From contig NADL03000044.1 in NCBI GenBank assembly GCA_002205965.3, forward strand, positions 124,001 to 188,000: a stretch of DNA of 64,000 nucleotides, given 5' to 3'. Position 1 is the stretch's first letter. Each line of letters starts with the position of its first letter. The notes under the pieces were generated by a model, which was not told where the DNA came from, ran no database searches, and was given only the letters and a program-made list of their open reading frames with translations. Both the position numbers and the translations under genes were made by a program. This document shows positions 34,795 through 46,300 of this stretch, one piece after another. The DNA comes from Kappaphycus alvarezii (Eukaryota > Rhodophyta > Florideophyceae > Gigartinales > Solieriaceae).

Positions 34795-35375
34795 TTCACT
34801 ACGGACACCATGCCTCTGTCTGTCCCTGCGCCGACGGCTCCATTCGGCGCCACAATTGTGTTCGCGACCGCCTCATTTCCGAGGTATCACGCTTATCAAT
34901 TGGGATTCGCCCTGTCCGGGAATGACCTTCCCGCAAGACTTGCCCTTCCTCAACTCCCGCCGCCGCCTCGACATCTACATCGATAATGTCCAGTTCTCTC
35001 CGTCCCCAAGGCTACGACGTCACTGTCATCAGCCCCCACTCCGCTCCATACGCCCAACAGCGGATTCACACGCCCCTCGCTGCCCTTACTGCATCTGAGC
35101 GCGCGAAATCTCTCCGCTATGGCCACCTCTGCGCCGAACTACGTATCGACTTCCACCCGATGGCTTTCGATATATACGGGTCTGCCGGTCCCGGTGCCGA
35201 ACGAGGTCTGTCCTGAATGGCTGAGTACATCGCTCTACGGAAAGGCAATAGCCCTGCCTTCGAGCGCGATCGCTTGTTCACGAGTATCAGTTCGCTCATA
35301 CAACAACGAACTTCTGTCGCGATCAACCGACGACAACTCAACCGCTCCTGGCTCGGATAGATTTTTCCCCTTTTG
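34795..35375 (+). mobile_element. 5'-truncated LINE tail, RPADILV type
   Basis: CADGSIRRHNCVRDRLISE (zinc-cluster His and helix), PFLNSRRRLDIYIDN (RPAD-like step), GYDVTVISPHSAPY, KSLRYGHLCAELRIDFHPMA and FDIYGSAGPG follow each other, with one or more frame changes. They end in segments resembling ...ISSLIQQRTSVAINRRQ. The order matches the restriction-like endonuclease tails at 9.7-10.5 kb and 60.1-60.8 kb (AYDVTV, FxPLAFDSLG..). It is more divergent from those two than they are from each other and probably belongs to a different family. No reverse transcriptase is present. Confidence 0.7.
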
Positions 35376-35709
35376 AGGGCCGCTAGCCCTCCCTTTTCTG
35401 CTTGGTAAAGAGTTATTCTTCTTCTTCTTGTTTCAATGGGGGGATGATATTGTCTCATTACTTATTTCGAGCCGCTAGTTATCTTTGCATGTTGCACCTA
35501 CCGCTTGCTACTGAACAAGCACTGTAAACATGAAAGGTCAGGTGCAGACTCATGTAACAATGTGGAACTTTCTGGCGCTTTCTAGTATCTAGTTGACAAG
35601 TATCATGTCATCAACTGATTACAATTCTAAAAGTGAAAGCAGGTGATTACATTTTTGTAACCAATGGATGGCATGAGTATTCAAATAATTTTCTAATATT
35701 TCTTTCGTA
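35376..35709. other. No recognisable gene
   Basis: Short spacer between a LINE tail and the pogo-type transposon. A TTCTTCTTCTTCTTG run lies at about 35416. The TA at 35710-35711 is the transposon's target duplication. Confidence 0.5.
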
Positions 35710-35711
35710 CC

Positions 35712-35740
35712 CTTCCAGAAAGGCTAATTTTGGCTAGCTG
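35712..35740 (+). repeat. Left inverted repeat of the pogo-type transposon
   Basis: CCCTTCCAGAAAGGCTA plus about 10 bp of weaker match, pairing with 38235-38262. Confidence 0.95.
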
Positions 35741-36037
35741 TTTAATTTTGACCACCGAAATGGTTTGCTCCCGCCAATTTGTGAGAACAGACCGCCTCAC
35801 CCTGCATTCCCAAACCAAACTTCACCAATGGCAATACCATTAAAGCATAGTCCTGGGCAATCGCGATGCCAGTATGCGGCCTAGTCTCTCGATAGATATG
35901 ATTGCCTCCCCGAAACCTGCCCTGGTTTTGCCTGTCTCCATTTAAAAGAAAATGTCCCTCACAATGCCACTGACCATGCGCAAACAGACCATAAACAGGT
36001 CTAAGTCCATCCAAACACGAGTGGAAAGGTCCACAAG

Positions 36038-38014
36038 ATGAAAAAAGCAATAAGGCTGCTTCATATTCGGACAAAGCGAAAGTTAAGCATGAGCAATCGC
36101 CAAATTGCAGAGCTAACTTATGTTCCGCGTAGTGTTGTCGATGAGCTGGCAAAATGCCTACAAGATAGGAACCAAGCGGCCATTGACGACCTAACAAGCC
36201 CAGATACAAAACGAAGGCGACGAACTGTGCTCTCCGAAGAAGAAGAGAACATTGTGGTGAGAAAGTTACAGTTCGTGTCTGCAAATGGAGCTGCAATTGC
36301 TACATGGGACTGAAGTATATGATAGCAAAAGTTGCTGCAGACGGTTGAAAGGGATTTGCCAAGGGCCCCAAGCAACGGGACTATTCGATCCTTTCGTGCG
36401 CATCACAGAGAGGTCACTTTTAGGGCTCACGAAAACAAAGAGATATCGAAGCTCACTTCAGAAAGCGAGCCCCATGTCAAACCATTTTTTGAAATGATTT
36501 CAGATCTGGAGAATATGAACCCCGGGCTGCTTTCTGACCCACATAGTATATGGAATTTGGATGAAACAGCCGGATGTCACATACGGCAAGAAAGAAAAAG
36601 TGTTCGGTTCTGCTTCCACTTATCATAGTGTATCCTGCAAATGCAAAACAACCTATGACTAAAGAAACATATTACTGCCGCAGTTTGCATATCTGCAAGT
36701 GGAATCAAGACCCCCCTTTTTTTTAATGTGAAATGGAAGCGAATCAACGAGCAATGGTTTGACCCAATTGATGGGTTACTTCCCAATGGTGAAGCTGCGT
36801 CCGGTATTTGCGCCAAGTTCTCCCTTTCAGGCTGGTTCCCTGGGGACAGCGCGGTTGTGAAGGTTAGCGAGGAGGGATCCATGAGATGGGAATTCTGGAG
36901 TCCGCGGTCAAGCATATTAGCACAACCATACGAGAGAAGGTAGCGAATGCATCCGTGCTCTGACTTTGGACGGGCAAGCCTCAAGAAATGGTGTCGGATG
37001 GGTGGAAGAATGTCGTCGTGAAAATATTATCGCCGTCACTGCACCCGCTAACACCTCCCATTTTCTTCAACCTTGTGACCAGGATGTTAACGCCAAGTTT
37101 AAGAGAGCTGATAGAGAGCTGCGAGACTGCTTCCTTCGCCAAGGTGACTTTGATACCCGAAAAGTTAGCTTTAACTTGGCGTGCGGTGTCTATAGGTTTG
37201 AGCAAGTATCGGCTCCAGAAATAACAAACAGCTTTGCGAAAGACCGGATTATTTCCGTTTCAACTTGACTTTGAGCGAAAGTTCCGTCAGAATATCGACA
37301 CGTTGGAGGAAGAGCATCTAAAAGAATTTCGCGCACCGAAGGGCTCACTGTCGGTTCAAGTCTTATTCCGTTTATGCTTCGCCAATCAGAAAAGATAACG
37401 TTACAGCACATAAAGCGAATAATTGAGAACGCTTATGGACCATCAAACGCCATCAAGAGGTTTTTGTCCTGCTCAAAAACGCACACACAGTTAACAACAT
37501 TGTAATGGGTTCTAAATCGACAAACATGGGGTCTACAGCTACAAGCGCGAACGTTCCGAGACGTTTGTACAATCCTGGAGCAACTGCGGAGTGCGTTACT
37601 CTTAATGAAAACTTTGACAGACTGAAAAAGAAAGAGCAAGCACGGAGGGAAGAACAAGAACGGAGGACTGCTGAAAAAGCTCGGAAAGAACAAATATGGA
37701 TCCATAAAAAGACTGAAGCCATAAAACATCGTGCTGAAACGGAATTGCAGAGAGAGGCCAAGCGTATAAACAAAGCGTCTGCTATGTTGCTTGCGGAGCA
37801 ATAGAAGGAGGCTAGAAGGAAAGAGAGGGCTCCAAAAGCAGAGTGGAAGAAGCTCGATCGAGTTCTGATCATGATGTTGGTGCAGGACCCTTTGGTAATG
37901 TATCGAGTGGGAGGGCTTCGTGAAGGCTCCGGATCCCACTCGAGATGTGTAAAGAGGCGCTTGGATGCTCGACTTGTGGCAGGTAGTGTTGTGATAGAGA
38001 TTATGAACGATCAA
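36038..38014 (+). pseudogene. pogo/jerky-type transposase (frameshifted)
   Basis: The N-terminal segment (36038-36313) is helix-turn-helix-like: MSNRQIAELTYVPRSVVDEL, then a basic TKRRRRTVLSEEEE linker typical of the CENP-B/Tigger DNA-binding region. After a frame change, PGLLSDPHSIWNLDETAG carries the first catalytic Asp (WNLDET). A later segment, RALTLDGQASRNG, carries the second (LDG.ASR, as in pogo LLLDGHxSH), and ANTSHFLQPCDQDVNAKFK has the third (QPCD..VN..FK). The C-terminal part (37505-37804) is a long charged coiled coil. At least three frame changes (near 36.3, 36.63 and 36.95 kb) break it. The family normally encodes 450-600 residues, which fits the span. Confidence 0.85.
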
Positions 38015-38245
38015 TAGTAGGGAACTCCGGGAGGTGGTGGCCAAAATAAGGCCTTCTTTCTCCACTCTCGGTTGTAGCGACGAAGATCAGAAAAATAAAG
38101 CCGATCAGTCTTCAGTAGTCCGTTCTTTGCAAACTCGGTGTCTATTGAGATCATTGTTCAACTCTGAGTTCGTTGGTGTGCTTTTCAGTTGAATTTGAAT
38201 AATTTTCGCTTTTTATCTTTTAGATTGCGTTAGGTTGCCAAAAAG

Positions 38246-38262
38246 TAGCCTTTCTGGAAGGG
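38246..38262 (-). repeat. Right inverted repeat of the pogo-type transposon
   Basis: TAGCCTTTCTGGAAGGG, exact reverse complement of 35712-35728, followed by TA. Confidence 0.95.
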
Positions 38263-38264
38263 TA

Positions 38265-39671
38265 CCCTGTTAATCTGGAATTTTTTTGAACCATCCGCCC
38301 TTGCGGACATACCTACGTACTGACATACAAACTCAAATCAACGGTTGACACGGAAAAAAATTCCAAAGGATGATTTTCTCAGAACCAATTATCCCAAGAC
38401 ATAGGTGTTGCAAAATGCAAGGGTTCTGCCGAAGTATGGTAACGAGAAGAGTTAAATAAGAACGGGGGTCAATGGGTACAAATTGGTATGGAATGGGCCG
38501 GGTCTACGACTTATGCTCAGGAACTAGCGTAAAGAATGCTTCTTAGGCAGAAGTTGGCTTTGAACTTCTGGACTACTTTGGTCTGATATTGAGGTTTCCT
38601 CCGCACTTGCTTGACTTTTCCATGAAGAAAGCGTTTTTACTCAGCTTATATAGACTTTATGGCTAGCTCTTAAGTCTCAAACAAACATACTAAATACTAT
38701 AAAATGCATTAAAAGTGATCTTGTAGAGGAGAAATATTACAGTAGAAACTATCACGGTAAACATCTAGATCCCCTCCCCGCAATATTCATCCTCGAGATC
38801 AGAGCCAAAAAATTCCTCCAAAATATCCATACTACCGATTCAGTCCTTATGTATTCTGTCGAATGGACAAGAATGATAGATAGGCTCTTCCAACATATCA
38901 ATGTCCTCCAATCCCTCCTTACGACCATCAAAATTCGCTCCAACCGCAACAGAAGAGTCCTAGATTACGATAAAACCCTCAATCTCTTTCCCCTTCGCCA
39001 TAGCATCTCGCATATGGTGTTGTAAAGCAGTGGTTCCAATGGGTTCACCCAATCCTCCTCATATTCTGATCCCTCCAAATCCGCATCCGCCACCTCCGGA
39101 TCCTCTGCCTCTTCTTACTTTTCTTCCTTCTCTGCTTCCTCTGCTTTTTCGAAACGATCACTGCGGACCCGCTCCCGAACGCGTTTCAGGTCCATCGTAT
39201 TTCTGTAAACTTCGAAGTCAGTTCGTCCATTGGACATCAAAGCCAGGACATTGATGGAGTGGCGGGCCCTGGATGACTTGGAGATGGTAAGGGACGGACG
39301 GAGGTTCGTCATATTGAGGACAAAGTGTGTAAGCCGATTAAGTGATGTTTCTTCAACAAATTTGATGTAGAACTTTGGATAGGGTAGTTTCTTCGGAAAA
39401 TTTCCCATCATTGGGTCAAATAAGAAATGCGAGGGAATGCTGTGGCTTTGAATTTTCATGCATTCAGGACAATAATAAAAACTTTGCCTTATAAAATATC
39501 GGAACTGAATTTGGAGGACGGAGCGGTTCATCAGTCAAGAGATTTCTTTTCAAAACAGGAGGACCAAATCTTCAAGCATAAAATAGAAAATAGAGTAGTT
39601 CAGTGAATTTGGTTTCATTAAGAAAAGTACCATAGGATTTTTTTTGTTGCAAGAAAAGGTAGGGCAATTGG
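38265..39671. other. Gene-poor stretch with one unassigned ORF
   Basis: Minus-strand 39115-39531 is open for 138 residues (MNRSVLQIQFRYFIRQSFYY start, basic and Glu-rich end RFEKAEEAEKEEK) with no recognisable domain. It overlaps a pyrimidine-rich stretch at 39.03-39.15 kb that inflates ORF length. At about 38.5-38.6 kb, GGGCCGGGTCTACGACTTAT resembles a piece of the LTR near 16.76 kb (GGGGCAGGGTCTACCACCTA), followed by similar GCTTCTTAGGCAGAAGTTGG text. This may be a remnant of an older LTR of the same family. Confidence 0.45.
38470..38660 (-). repeat. Divergent LTR remnant related to the 16.6-22.4 kb element
   Basis: Matching landmarks in order: ATGGGCCGGGTCTACGACTT with TATGCT, GAATGCTTCTTAGGCAGAAG, TTGGCTTTGAACTTC, and CTTATATAGACTTTATG. 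In the LTRs these are GGCAGGGTCTACCACCTATG, AATGCTTCTTGGTCTGAAG, TTGACTCTCAACTTC and CTTATATAGAGTTTTC. Only part of the LTR is recognisable and no internal coding was found nearby, so it reads as an old solo LTR or LTR fragment. Confidence 0.6.
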
Positions 39672-40139
39672 TTAAAAAAGGAGATGTGAAGTATGGATCT
39701 CCGGGTAAAGGGAAAAGGAATTTGTGGAAAGTACTGCAGCTCCGAGCTGCATAGTGCCGACAGAATAAGTATTTAGATCCGTGGTCTCGCTTGCGGCCAC
39801 AGCCCCGCAGCCGAATTCCTCTTCACCCTCACTGCCAATGATACCAAGGTAATCGCCGTAATAACGATGTTTCTTGCACTCATCGAGTGTCTCAGCAGCG
39901 CATGTGAAAAATGTATTTGGCGGGATGAGGAGGTGACCAGAAGGATGGGCAAAAGTAACGTCAACTGATACATCACTTGTGCGGAGACCGTAGGCACCCG
40001 CAATGTAGATCTCCATTCGTAATGGAGGGGGCTTCGAATGAATTGAGATATTGGGATCCTGGAAAGGGAGCGAACGTTCGACGATGGCGGCGATGAAAAC
40101 TAACTTACATAACTGGGCAAAAAAAAATGCGAAGTACAT
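39672..40139 (-). CDS. Putative small secreted protein (unrecognised)
   Basis: An intact open frame. I prefer the Met at 40139 (context accATG) because MYFAFFFAQLCKLVFIAAIV then forms a good signal peptide; an upstream Met at 40184 is the alternative. The mature part of about 130 residues has RMEIYIAGAYGLRTSDVSVD, TFFTCAAETLDECKKHRYYG and FGCGAVAAS, with three cysteines and a beta-rich look. I do not recognise the family. A relic of the same gene at 5574-5762 on the other strand supports it having been a real coding sequence, because the match keeps the reading frame. Its downstream end (FSLYPEIHTSHLLF) may be extended past the real C-terminus. Confidence 0.5.
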   Translation of the reverse strand: MYFAFFFAQLCKLVFIAAIVERSLPFQDPNISIHSKPPPLRMEIYIAGAYGLRTSDVSVDVTFAHPSGHLLIPPNTFFTCAAETLDECKKHRYYGDYLGIIGSEGEEEFGCGAVAASETTDLNTYSVGTMQLGAAVLSTNSFSLYPEIHTSHLLF

Positions 40140-40184
40140 GGTTTCAGTGGGTAATGCCGCCGTCGTACTGGTAGGCCGAAGCAT

Positions 40185-41350
40185 GTTGGCCGCCTGGATC
40201 CGAGATTAGAGCAACTTCGAGAGAGCGCCGAGCAGACCGTACAGCGATTAGAGCCAGGGAATGGCAAGATATGGGGACGGATGGATAGGGCGACATTCTA
40301 CGCAGGAAGGACATGTACGTATCACAGAGGGGGGAGGAAGCGAAGAGAACTGAAGGTAGGACAAGGTGCAGCAAAAACTGTGGATAGGGAGAGGCTGATC
40401 ATCGACAAACTATGACCAACAAGATGAAGTAGGATACAGGCTTGTTCCCAGACGTCGTCCGTTACGGCGACGATTTGCACCGCGACGTAGGTAAACAGCG
40501 TCGGGGAGTCAAAATACGACTACTGGCTTTATGTTGTGATGAGTGTGCACAAGCTGACAACTTCTATGGCCTTGATGTACTGTTTTGTAATTAAATTAAA
40601 ATGTAGGGACTTTTTTATAAAATATTTTTGAAAAACATAATGCATTTGGCATCTGATTTTTATCGTATTTTTACGTCATTACCATATTTTTCAAATATTA
40701 AATCACCCCACATTTACCCTTGTCATTACAGTGAAGGACCAAATGTTCTGCTTTTTTACTTTAAGCTATACAATTTCCATAATTCTTTTACATTCATTCG
40801 CATCCGCTAATGCTTGACATGAGTGATACAGTGTACAGGGGATTACAGGGGTTCTTCTACAGCTACTACGCCGCATCATTCATGAATTCAACTCCTCACT
40901 TAATTCTCTATGGGAACTCGAAGCCCCTGAAAAAATGTTGAGGCCTCGACAGATTCACAGTTACTCGGTTTTCAAGATGCTACAACCCATCCTTGAACAT
41001 GAGACAGGATAAAGTGGCATCTGATAAGGGGGTATTCCGCCATATAATCAAGTACATACAGCCTGTGGAAAGATGCAGATAAGATTTTTCAGGGAGAATA
41101 GGAAGAAAAGTTTTTATTTTGTCCAATTTTTGTAACACATTTACTGACATATACTACAAATAGAAGTTTGCAATTGAGGAAACGTTTAGAATGGATTCGA
41201 AATAACTATAACAATAAAAGATAGTTCATCTAAATATTTTGAATATCAAGCGCGAAGAGATAGTGTTTTTGAAAGCAGTCGCGGCCCGTGTCGCCATGAA
41301 AAATAGAAGCTTACTTCATAAATGTGCAAAAATACCTAGTACACACATTT
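40185..41350. other. Gene-poor stretch with a solo 3'-end motif
   Basis: No supported gene. A plus-orientation copy of the recurrent motif lies at 40681-40720 (CCATATTTTTCAAATATTAA, ATCACCCCACATTTACCC), close to the variant at 16.5 kb. The rest is AT-rich. Confidence 0.5.
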
Positions 41351-43330
41351 TTAGTGGTCTCCTGTGTATAAAACTTTCATCTTGATTGGAGAGCACTTTT
41401 TTCTTTTTACTGTTATGAACCCGTTTCCTACTTGTTGTAACCTGATGAATTCCAATACAACCGGTTCAACTTCTGGTCCTTCATCGTCAGAGGTCTGAAG
41501 AGCCCCCGTTCTCATTGCATCCAAATTACTATCAATCAGTCTCTCTGCTAATTTACAGTAGAATTCATTTGGCGACATTGAATCAAGATATCCTAGGCAT
41601 CATTTGCAAATCTTCCAGGAACCCACACAGAAAATTTACAGCAATGTTTTGTTGTCACGCAATACCCACTCATTCACCTCGAACTTACTTCTAGATTCAG
41701 ATCGTCCTGAAGACAGCGGATGTGGCGGTCAACCTGAGCTCAGGTAAGGTTATACTTCACAAACCTCCGGAATATCTATTTCCGCGAACTGCAAAGCTGT
41801 GTTCGCCTTATAAAAGATCTCCATCGCTCGAGAGAAATCTGAGCGACAGCATTTGTTGTTCTACACGTACTGAAGAAGTATCTTCTCTTTCGATCAACCC
41901 GAACAGCAGCTGCAATTATCGTAATTTCATCTGTGTAAGTTGTCATTTCTACGTACTCACCACTGTTTGCAACCCCTTTACCTGAAAGATATGCCATCGG
42001 AAACTCATGATTTAAGTTCCTGGAAACCCTAATGAAACGAAACACAATCTCTCGCAAAGCTTCCGCAGCCTGAACTGAGGAAAACAAAGAATCATAACGT
42101 ACAATGCAATCTGATTCTAAAATGGTTCCACAAGCTCCATTATCGCTCATATACTCCGTAAATGTACCGTGCCTGAACTTCCAATCTCTTCTGAGGGCTT
42201 GATAAATCTTGATATTAATATTTATTTTAAATTATGCACACGAAAGATTACGAAGCTTGCACCCATTTTCAGGATTCCTGTCAAGAGGGACATAGTGTGG
42301 AAGCCCTTTCTGAATCAACTTACCGCCAATTTCATACCATCCTGAAATACCTTGATCCACAAAAAGTTGATTCTGAAGACTTGCTGTGTAGTTGAAGATG
42401 CTCGTTGATTGCTTCCTCAAAGTTGCTAACTAGGCTCAAAAAGCCTGGTCTAACTGTATCCTTTTTCATCTGTAACATGTTTGGATTCTAAGAAAGATAT
42501 GTCACGGCAGAGAATCACACAACTTCTACGTGGCATGATATTTCCAAATTTTGGATTCTGTATGTACTTATATCGTAAAGGACTACCCTATAAGTTCCTT
42601 TAATGACCAAACGCGAAACATGTCATGAGAATCAAAAACCGGAAAACCTCAAAATTTCACCATCTGTGCAAGAGTTGAAATCATTACTTTCCAACGCGAA
42701 TTTTGTTGGCTGTACAATTTTAGGACGGAATGGAATCGAAAACATCCATATAAAATGTTTTTTAGGTGTCATTTCATACCTTCGGGAGCGATACTGCAAG
42801 AATAGGCTCATCTACCGGGCTATGCAGTTTCCAAGGTCTTGGCGAGATAGGTCAATTCAAATTTTGTCTACTCACTTCTCGAATCTACTGTCTGCCATGT
42901 GCAACTGTTTTCGGCCAATTGCATCCCATCATTTCTGTTCTTAAACCTTCAAAATCAGCTTATGAGATTTGAACTGTGCATGAAATTGGCCTTGTATTTG
43001 GGCTACTACTCCCATCAGATTTCGCAGGAGCGTGAGTCTCCCTAGCGATTAAACCTTGAACCGGCATTTCACCCAATGTAGTCCAAGAGTCATTGAATTG
43101 GGATTCAAACCATTTATTAACTCAAAAGAAGGAGCTTCTACTTTTTTGACACTCGATAAGCGAAATGACAAATTTTTACGATCGTCCAGCAATTCCAGTT
43201 ACTTATAAACATTCGCTGAAAACGTTCATCCTAATTTACTTTCCCGATCCCATGACTGTTTCTGGCACAATTTTCGTGTCCCAATTGGATTCATATAGCC
43301 TCCTACATTTGACGTCCGATGTAAGTAAGA
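41351..43330 (-). pseudogene. piggyBac-type (DDE_Tnp_1_7) transposase relic
   Basis: The minus strand carries, in order: SRFEK near 42.88 kb, VDQGISGWYEIGGKLI (first Asp, VDESMS-like), KGLPHYVPLDRNPENGCKL (the RKPE-x-G step), SSVQAAEALRE with FRFI, then FPMAYLSGKGVANSGEYVEM, TIIAAAVRVDRKRRYFFST and a final LERWR. This is the core of the piggyBac-derived family seen in algae and oomycetes (SxFxSVxTAEALL, KFPxxYL, WxDxKxKxFIST). The 41351-41578 frame may be its C-terminus. Stops and frame changes are frequent and the N-terminus is barely readable, so the copy is old. Its ends were not found. Confidence 0.7.
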
Positions 43331-46300
43331 GCGCTTTGCTGTGGACCCTACTTCCAGGTAGCAAACGTTAGTCGCTTGATTTCACCATCTTGAAGGGAAT
43401 TTGAGTGGTATTGTGAGATAAAATTGGTTGCCTGAGCCAGTCAAGTTGCGAACGCTCTGTTTCATTCTTAAAATTGTCACCAATAGATTAAATATCTAAT
43501 TAAAGATGAAAATTGTCTAATAGACACTAGGCTACAATCTATAGTGTTACATGCGTTATTTTCAGAGAATTTTTTCCGCGTGTTAGGAATATCATGAAGA
43601 GCCTAGATTCAGTAGTGGGCTTAGAAAGTGTTTGTAGAGGTATCCTGCTTAATTTCTGTAGATGACTCTGTGAAGCGAGAAAATGAGGGCATTTTCTTTA
43701 CGCGCAAAAATTATTTCACCTTTTGATTCTTTTTTCACTTTTCATTTTCTTTTAGGCGAAGAAATATATGACTCTTCGTACTGCTTTCTTTCCTCATTTC
43801 TCTTTTAATATTAAGTTATTCCTTGTCATTAAATATTTCAACCTTCTCGGTTTTTATCATCTTCGGTTCTATATATCTTTATTCACAATCAAGATTCCTG
43901 GACGCGATTTTTGCGATACTTATCCTTTTAAGGCTTTTTTCACTAATGTCCACCGCAAAACCAATCTCCACCAACATTTTTTTCTTAAAGCCTGTCAACT
44001 CGAGGTTGATTGCGCTATGAAAACCGCTTGGTGCTGGCGGAAAAATATCCGCGCTCCCCAAAAATTCAACAATTGCCATCTCCCATAATAGCCATCAAGA
44101 AAGGACTTCGCCATTCCTGCCCCATTTCACAATCTCGCTATCCTCTTCCCCTCATCTTCTCCTCGTTATTCTCATCAGGTCCAACAGGCGTAGAGGACTA
44201 CCTCAGTCCCCAAATGAGCTGTCTTTTTTTTGAAAAATTGACCTTTACAATGAAATTGGATTCATGCCAATGGTGATAGGAAATCTGAGATAGGCTCCTT
44301 CGTAAACTATAACAAGTTAAAGGAATTCAGAGAACTCATTTGCGTTACATTCCATAGCCCTAGATGCAAAGCCGATAACCATGCGTATAAAATATAAGGA
44401 AGAACTTCAGAGTCAACAGTGACAACACTGAGGTACATAAACAGTGATATATTTATCTGAGGAGGAAAACTGAGTGGTCCACGTAAATCTAAATAAGTCA
44501 CTCAGACTGGACTAGAAAATAGTGTAAAATGCCAATGAGGAGCCGAGAGAAGGTCAGAAACAACTCAAAGAGATATTATGGGGCCATAAATGGAACGATA
44601 TGAGTCCCGAGTCCTGGAAGCTGAATCAAATACTTTTTTAAAGTGTGAGAAGAAAATTATCCCTATTGAAACCCTCTAAACTGTAATTACTTTGCCTTGT
44701 TTCCAAGATACGTCGACGGAATCCCCATGGAGAGTTTAATGGACTATGGATGCACAAATCGTAATTTGTATCGGTTTACTCTAGAAAATGGAAACCAGCG
44801 GTAAACTCAGGATTCAAGAAACCAGTGTGCCAACCGTCTGGAAAAGTAACAGTGCGGAAGTTTCTTGCGCATTCTATTATAAATTATCTAGTATTTCATG
44901 CGTTACCTTGGAAAATCTTCTGGCGTGTTAGAAGTATTAGGTATTGCTGTCCTGCAACAGCAGGTTTTGGATTTTGTTCCTAAATATATCTCGCTACTTG
45001 TATATGAACCTACATTTTGCGGAGAACTACTGTATTGTACGGTACTAACTTTTAGAAGTGTACTTAAGGCTGTATAAAGGGCCTTTTTGAAATGACTCGC
45101 GACAGAACTCAGTTCAAAAGCCAACTAGCACCTAAACTGATTTATTAAATCTCAGCATCGTCTATAATCCTCGATTTCTGACCACACGCCGTTTTATCTG
45201 CGCTCCATCTTATCCTCTAGCAGATATCACTGCAGTAACCCCTCATTACACTTCATGTAATGCGTTAAATATCTATGGCACATCTCACTTCAACGAGAGT
45301 AAATCAAGATAATCTCGGCTGCATTTCCGAGGCTGAGCATGTAAGTAGTGCTCATGGTTGATCTCACTGGTATCAGGTACTTCGACGTTCTTGAGCAGCA
45401 TGTATTGAGCTATTTAGAGTATTTCTGCCTGTGATATCATTTAAGGGCTCATTCATTTATGAAGTTGTTTTCAATGGAGCATTCTTGTCGCTGTTTCCTC
45501 AAACAGATTACTTTTGGATCAAATCACCTCGAGTCGAATCGGAGATGTTTCCATATAACATAATTGTGGAACGCAGCATACAACTTTGTGGAGTTTCAGG
45601 CTCTTATATTGTAGTATGAACAATTTTCTCTGGGAAAACTTGAGGGGTTTCAAACATACATTTGCAAAATAGAACATTGAAGATTTAAATATGCAGAGTT
45701 TCGTTTTACAATCAACCGTATCGTAAAGAGGGACGAAATAATTTTTTGTAGGAAAAAGAGCCATATAGGAAACTACACTCCAAAAATCAGTGGACAAAAG
45801 TTGAAGTAAGTGCATAATGAGATTTTAGGTGGTTTAGGTAAACAGATTAGATGACTAGTCGAATTTGAAGTTGAAATATCTCTATCTGACACTCCAATGC
45901 GGGAATTGTAACGAAATGACAGTACATGAAGCACATGGGTACAATACTGGTGTGTAATCGTTGTACTAAGTCGTGATTGAATATGGCAGTTTTCATAAAT
46001 GTGAACATTACCACAAAATGCTCTAACTCCATTGGAGAGAGAAGTTTGAATAGCCCCACCTGAATTTTCCCCAGCCCTTTCTAGTCCAGAGATAGCACAG
46101 TAGACACCATGGAATTCATAAATCAAATTCTATGAACCTTTTCAAGGCAATTAAGGAGACTTGAGAAATAGTTGGCAAGTATCTAAACATGGCTCTGAAA
46201 TATTTGTTTGGTTGTTCTAGAAGGTAATTGACATCTTTTAATATCGTAACAGCTAAAAACTGCAGCCCTATGTGATGCGGCACTGGTTTAGATATGCTAG

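Larger units (their letters stand above)
35712..38262 (+). mobile_element. pogo/Tigger-type DNA transposon
   Basis: Bounded by perfect 17-bp inverted repeats, CCCTTCCAGAAAGGCTA at 35712 and TAGCCTTTCTGGAAGGG ending at 38262. The match extends inward with a single indel (ATTTTGGC against CTTTTTGGC), giving about 27 bp. A TA duplication flanks both ends (35710-35711 and 38263-38264), as in the Tc1/mariner-pogo superfamily. At 2551 bp it is the normal size for Tigger-like elements. It encloses one plus-strand transposase, which is frameshifted. Confidence 0.93.

Noticed and set aside
37433-38065. 210-residue minus-strand ORF
   Set aside because: Lies antisense to the coiled-coil end of the pogo-type transposase; Phe/Leu/Ser-rich as expected for a shadow of Lys/Glu-rich coding.
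39030-39150. Pyrimidine-rich tract suggesting a regulatory element
   Set aside because: Simple low-complexity CT-rich sequence with no supported gene beside it; no specific function can be argued.
45773-46126. 117-residue minus-strand ORF
   Set aside because: No domain, and alternative frames on the same strand are open as well; probably chance in AT-rich DNA.
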